A stretch of 64,000 nucleotides of DNA from CAZDWZ01 sp964509425 (GTDB taxonomy: Bacteria; Bdellovibrionota_C; UBA2361; SZUA-149; CAZDWZ01): assembly GCA_964509425.1 (NCBI GenBank), contig CAZDWZ010000016.1, positions 34,307-98,306 of the forward strand. The letters are read 5' to 3'. Below are positions 63,301 through 64,000 of this stretch, piece after piece. Made by a program: the position numbers and the translations under genes. The notes beneath the pieces are model-generated. The model was given only the letters and a program-made list of their open reading frames with translations. It did no database searches and was not told the DNA's origin. Each line of letters starts with the position of its first letter. Position 1 is the first letter of the stretch.

Positions 63301-64000
63301 GAAGTTTACGTAGACGGCTTGTCAGTCGGCACCGTAAATGCTGACGGAGCGGGCCTCTGGTCGTTCGACTATACCGCCGTCCCTCTCCCGGATGCGACCT
63401 ATCTCGTCACCGCCACTGCACAGGATTCCGCTGGGAACACCTCGGTTCCGAGCGCTCCGTTTACGGTTGTCGTTGATACCGCGAGCCCGGCGGCACCGAT
63501 TGTCACCTCAATCACGACCGACAGCAATCTCGTTGATGGAATTACGAGCGACAACACGCTGTTCTTCAACGGCACCGCCGAAGCAAACAGTGTTGTTCAA
63601 GTTTACCTTGATGGCGCATCGCTCGGCAGTGTAATCGCCGATGGCGCAGGTCTCTGGTCGTTTGATCACACCGGCACACCTCTCGCGGATGCGACCTATT
63701 TGGTTACCGCAACTTCGACCGACGCCGCAGGAAACACTTCACTCCTCAGTGCACCGTTTACGGTAGTAGTCGACTCGTCGACTCCGGCGGCTCCGGTGGT
63801 CACTTCGATTACGACTGATAGTAATCTCGTAGACGGCATCACGAACGACAACACCCTGTTCTTCAACGGAACTGCGGAGGCAAACAGCCTCGTTGAGGTA
63901 TTCCTCGACGGCACTTCAATCGGCACGGTAACCGCCGACGGCGCAGGCCTCTGGTCGTTCGACCACACTGGCTTCACGCTCCCGGATGCGACGTATCTCG
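51346..64000 (+). CDS. giant multi-repeat surface adhesin (5' part; runs off right edge)
   Basis: A single frame runs from ATG 51346 to the window end without a stop: more than 4,218 codons. The order is: signal peptide (about 1-38, basic start then VFCVFSILSFLL); seven 54-residue repeats (48-422); a second beta-rich repeat domain with short Trp/Tyr motifs (about 425-645); a beta domain with LSGTTGLSFSTGDGTADATM (about 647-775); one Ig-like domain (about 780-870); eight SwmB-like repeats (from about 871); and at least 23 full Ig-like repeats (from about 1862). Such proteins are secreted to the surface and bind cells or matrices. No RTX repeat or C-terminal secretion signal is visible yet. The start's ribosome site is weak (AAGGAAGG, 18 bp away). 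Confidence 0.9.
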   Translation, partial: MFSNRRRRQLNARRALCRLVFCVFSILSFLLPAESFGGASPIAGTETRVNTTTTNTQRTAFETPRSIAQDFDGNYVVVWADSATEGLLNVGVYGQRFSANGTAAGTQLHINTTTAGAQDHPAVAMAFDGRFVVVWSGAGTGDATGIYAQRYNAAGVAQGTEFRVNTYTTNAQQEPSVTMDSEGNFVVVWWGEGTGDTSGIFAQRYNASGVAQGSEFRVSTTTGGTRQYPDISCDPSGNFVVTWSGQGTGDTAGVFGQRYSRTGVAQGSEFRLNTTTAGTQQYARVAVDSAGNFITTWSGQGPGDTTGVHAQRYNAAGTAQGSEFRVNTTTGNNQRYSLPMVDSSGNFVITWTDSASDGSNNGIYAQQYDSGGTAVQTEFRVNATTSNNQQFSSGILQNNGDFTIIWSGEGTGDTTGVFSRRYDKSQYQIFSTNSTSPYNIYAISETTGAGSLIGNGSDDSNASARDPVSGDIFYLEIGSPTANLWRFNPLTGTNTDLGNVTGLAASIIKMSFHPNGTLWIATGSASNTLYQIPLTAGAPISGGSVTVGGSALATGSGDMVFDKNGVLWYVAGNSLYTVDTATRNATLIGVIAPAITINGAAFSRSGVLYAHAGDNIYTLNQTTAAATLVGNYGGAGGITDLGSAASETNQTPINDVPSTQSTTDASPLVFSSGNGNLISIDDFDAGSSSVTVTLTATAGTISLSGTTGLSFSTGDGTADATMTFSGAQTDIHTALAGMSLTFPPNTTTTAYLTILTNDNGNTGGGGAKTDSDTIGVIVTDATPPVVTVDNLTTNDTTPPLTGTVDDTTATISVTVNGNTYPATNNANGTWTLANNTIAPALANGTYNVSVSATDAYANVGNDATTNELVIDTVSPTVTNVTSSTTNGAYTVGQVIPITITFSESVIVTGTPQLTLETGASDAVVNYTSGSGTNTLTFNYTVAAGHTTGDLDYISAAALALNGGTIRDAATNNATITLPAPAASGSLGNNKAIVIDTTPPTVTNVTSSTANGTYTVGQVIPITVTFSENVTVTGTPQITLETGASDAVVNYTSGSGTNTLTFNYTVAAGHTTLDLDYISAAALALNGGTIRDAATNNATLTLAAPGAAGSLGNNKAIVIDTTAPTVTNVTSSTTNGTYTVGQVIPVTVTFSEVVNVTGTPQLTLETGTTDAVVNYSSGTGTNTLTFTYTVAAGHTTPDLDYISAAALALNGGTIRDAATNNATLTLAAPGAAGSLGNNKALVIDTTAPTVTNVTSSTTDGSYTVGQVIPITVTFSEVVTVTGTPQITLETGSTDAVVNYTSGSGTNTLTFNYTVAAGHTAADLDYISAAALALNGGTIRDAATNNATLTLAAPGAAGSLGNNKALVIDTTAPTVTNVTSSTTDGSYTVGQVIPIMITFSEVVTVTGTPQITLETGTSDAVVNYTSGSGTNTLTFNYTVAAGHTTADLTYISTTALALNGGTILDAATNAATLTLVSPAAPGSLGANKAIVIDTTAPTVTNVTSTTTDGSYTVGQVIPITVTFSEVVTVTGTPQITLETGASDAVVNFTSGSGTNTLTFNYTVAAGHTTSDLTYISTTALALNGGTIVDAATNAATLTLAGPAAPGSLGANKAIVIDTTAPTVTNVTSTTTDGSYTVGQVIPITVTFSEVVTVTGTPQITLETGASDAVVNYTSGSGTNTLTFNYTVAAGHTTSDLTYISTTALALNGGTITDAATNAATLTLAGPADPGSLGANKAIVIDTTIPTVTNVSSTTLDGSYNLGDIILVTVTFSETVTVSGTPQITLETGTTDRTVNYASGSGSNTLVFAYTVQAGDTTGDLDYVAGSLVLNGGTIRDAALNNANLTLAAPGAPTSLGANKAIIIDTTAPAAPAITAVSTDTGTLNNDGITNDSSLVISGTAEALSLVEVFLDGVSIGTTSANGAGVWSFDYTGTPLSDDTYSLTATATDGAGNTSAPSAPFVLVVDTTAPNAPVVAAITTDSGSLNNDGITNDDTLVFNGTAEANSIVEVFVDGVSVGTTSANGAGVWSFDYTGTPLTDDTYSITATARDAAGNTSAPSAAFTVVVDTLAPAAPAITTISTDSGAADGITNDNTLFFNGTAEANSIVEVFVNGVSQGTVTANGAGVWSFDYTGTPLTDGSYSITATATDTAGNASAPSAAFPVVVDTATPAAPVVTSVTVDSAAADGITNDPTLFLNGTAEANSLVEVFRDGISIGTVSANGGGLWSFDYTGTTLPDATYSITATARDTAGNTSVPSAPFTVVVDTVAPAAPVFTTISTDSEAADGITNDNTLIFNGTAEANSLVEVFINGISQGTVTADGAGLWSFDYTGTPLTDGTYSLTATSTDIAGNISAPSAPFTLVIDTSTPAAPAVTSITTDSNLVDGITNDNTLLFNGTAEANSLVEIFLDGLSIGTVTTNGAGLWSFDYTGTPLADQTYSITATAQDSAGNTSAPSAPFVVVVDTGTPAAPVVTSVSTDSEAADGITNDNTLFVNGTAESNSLVEIFLDGLSIGTVTANGAGLWSFDYTGTPLADQTYSITATATDTAGNTSAPSAPFTLTVDTAAPAVPVVASITTDSDAIDGITNDNTLLFNGTAEANSLVEVFLDGASIGTVAANGAGLWSFDYTGTPLADQTYSITATAQDAAGNTSAPSAPFTVIVDTSTPAAPVVTSITTDSNLVDGITNDNTLFINGTAEANSVVEVFLGGLSIGTVTADGAGAWSFDYTGTPLTDGTYSFTATATDTAGNTSAPSAPFAVVVDTATPAAPVVTSITTDSNLVDGITNDNSLFFNGTAEANSLVEVFLDGASLGTVVADGAGLWSFDHTGTPLADATYLVTATAQDIAGNVSILSAPFTVVVDTATPAAPVVTSITTDSDAVDGITSDNTLLFNGTAEANSIVEVFLDGASIGTVAADGAGLWSFDHTGFTLPDATYLVTATTTDTAGNTSVPSAPFTVVVDTGAPAAPVVTSITTDSNLVDGITSDNTLLFNGTAEANSLVEVFVDGASIGTVAANGAGLWSFDHTGFPLPDATYLVTATATDTAGNTSMPSAPFTVVVDTAAPAAPVVTSITTDSDAVDGITNDNTLFFNGTAEANSLVEVYLDGASIGTVAADGAGLWSFDYTGIPLADATYSITATARDTAGNTSVPSAPFTVIVDTSTPAAPVVSAVSLDSGIADGITNDDTLVISGTAEANSLVEVFLDGASIGTVTADGAGLWSFDYTATPLADATYSITATAEDSAGNISAPSAPFALVIDTAPPAAPVVTSITTDSNLVDGITNDNTLFFNGTAEANSVVEVFLDGASLGTVSANGAGLWSFDHTGFTLPDATYLVTATATDSAGNTSVPSAPFTVVVDTATPAAPVVTSITTDSDVVDGITNDNTLFFNGTAEANSLVEVFLDGASIGTVVADGAGLWSFDHTGTPLADATYLVTATAQDAAGNTSVPSAPFTVVVDTATPAAPVVTSITTDSNLVDGITNDNTLFFNGTAEANSLVEVFLDGASIGTVAADGAGLWSFDHTGFTLPDATYLVTATATDSAGNTSVPSAPFTVVVDTLTPAAPVVTSITTDSNLVDGITNDNTLFFNGTAEANSLVQVFLDGASIGTVAADGAGLWSFDHTGFTLPDATYLVTATATDTAGNASVPSAPFTVVVDTATPAAPVVTSITTDSDIVDGITNDNTLFFNGTAEANSVVQVYLDGASLGTVVADGAGLWSLDHTGTPLADATYLVTAASTDTAGNTSVPSASFTVVVDTATPAAPAVTSITTDSNLVDGITNDNTLLFNGTAEANSVVEVFLDGASIGTVSADGAGLWSFDHTGFTLPDATYLVTATATDSAGNTSVPSAPFTVVVDTATPAAPVVTSITTDSDAADGITSDNSLFFNGTAEANSIVQVFLDGASIGTVVANGAGLWSFDHTGFALPDATYLVTATSQDTAGNTSVPSAPFTVVVDTATPAAPVVTSITTDSNLVDGITNDDMLFFNGTAEANSVVEVYVDGLSVGTVNADGAGLWSFDYTAVPLPDATYLVTATAQDSAGNTSVPSAPFTVVVDTASPAAPIVTSITTDSNLVDGITSDNTLFFNGTAEANSVVQVYLDGASLGSVIADGAGLWSFDHTGTPLADATYLVTATSTDAAGNTSLLSAPFTVVVDSSTPAAPVVTSITTDSNLVDGITNDNTLFFNGTAEANSLVEVFLDGTSIGTVTADGAGLWSFDHTGFTLPDATYL
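51487..52611 (+). repeat. seven 54-residue propeller-like repeats in the adhesin
   Basis: Seven units share the pattern FRVNTTT, DSxGNFVVxWSG, GxGDTxGVFAQRY. The period is 54 residues (about 162 bp), with small length changes. Seven units of about 50 residues with a strong hydrophobic strand each would fit a seven-bladed beta-propeller; this is inference. Confidence 0.75.
53956..56928 (+). repeat. eight tandem SwmB-like repeats (372-bp period)
   Basis: The units begin at 53956, 54328, 54700, 55072, 55444, 55816, 56188 and 56560, each with VIDT..PTVTNVTSSTT, then VGQVIPITVTFSE and YTSGSGTNTLTFNY. The first seven are exactly 372 bp (124 residues) and the last is 369 bp. They stay similar at DNA level. 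Confidence 0.85.
56929..64000 (+). repeat. tandem Ig-like repeats (303 then exactly 297 bp)
   Basis: Two units of 303 bp (from 56929 and 57232) are followed by 21 units of exactly 297 bp from 57535 to 63771 and a partial unit to the edge. Each reads like VVDTATPAAPVVTSITTDS, then ITNDNTLFFNGTAEANSLVE, GAGLWSFD and AGNTSVPSAPFTV, matching bacterial Ig-like (Big_13-type) domains. Confidence 0.85.

Noticed and set aside
53238..63977. Many long antisense frames opposite the adhesin repeats (for example 348 residues at 60841-61887)
   Set aside because: They repeat with the 297-bp unit, lack ribosome sites, and arise because the sense codon pattern avoids antisense stops.

Overview
The window looks like chromosome of a Gram-negative bacterium with about 55% GC. 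It carries many lipoprotein and Sec signals, an envelope-spanning type IV secretion system, futalosine-pathway menaquinone genes (mqnB, a UbiD-type decarboxylase and ubiE/menG), folate-dependent trmFO, a mitochondrial-type aconitase and queF. This mix fits a delta-like lineage such as Bdellovibrionota/Oligoflexia, but no rRNA or tRNA gene is visible and the placement is inference.

Region 1 (1-13.6 kb) is a type IV secretion locus. A long leftward operon runs from about 6.85 kb off the left edge: a secreted coiled-coil protein, a TraL/VirB3-like protein, TraE/VirB8-like, TraK/VirB9-like, TraB/VirB10-like, a TraV/VirB7-like lipoprotein, a DotD-like lipoprotein with a secretin N0-type domain, and the N-terminal half of a TraC/VirB4-like ATPase. 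Divergent from it are an unrecognised 734-residue membrane protein, a VirD4/TraD/DotL-class coupling ATPase with a 300-residue disordered tail, and a small unknown protein. A TadE-like protein lies just beyond. The gene order is F-type, but the DotD-like lipoprotein is an I-type (Dot/Icm) trait.

Region 2 (13.9-39 kb) is mainly housekeeping and metabolism: PA0069-type radical SAM, ubiE, aroE, a secreted nuclease, an ECF sigma factor, an HTTM protein, a periplasmic binding protein, trmFO-mqnB, a DUF1579 lipoprotein, an SGNH hydrolase, a sterol-desaturase-family enzyme, rarA, aconitase, an RmlC-like cupin, an orphan ParA ATPase, a Gfo/Idh/MocA oxidoreductase, and a double-length Lrp-type regulator divergent from a C26-type glutamine amidotransferase.

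Region 3 (39-51 kb) mixes unusual secreted proteins (a Cys/Gly/Ser-rich protein, and a Thr-Pro stalk protein with a Cys-rich globular end), asnS, surface-polysaccharide glycosyltransferases, a degenerate zinc-ribbon gene with queF, a lipoprotein, a TPR protein and the UbiD-family decarboxylase. From 24 to 43 kb at least six copies of a dispersed inverted repeat (arms ending in AACCACAGAGGCACGGAG) sit between genes.

Region 4 (51.3 kb to the right edge) is one uninterrupted reading frame of more than 4,200 codons. It encodes a giant secreted adhesin: signal peptide, seven 54-residue propeller-like repeats, a second beta-rich domain, eight 124-residue SwmB-like repeats, then at least 23 full Ig-like repeats whose period becomes exactly 297 bp. 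The gene runs off the window.
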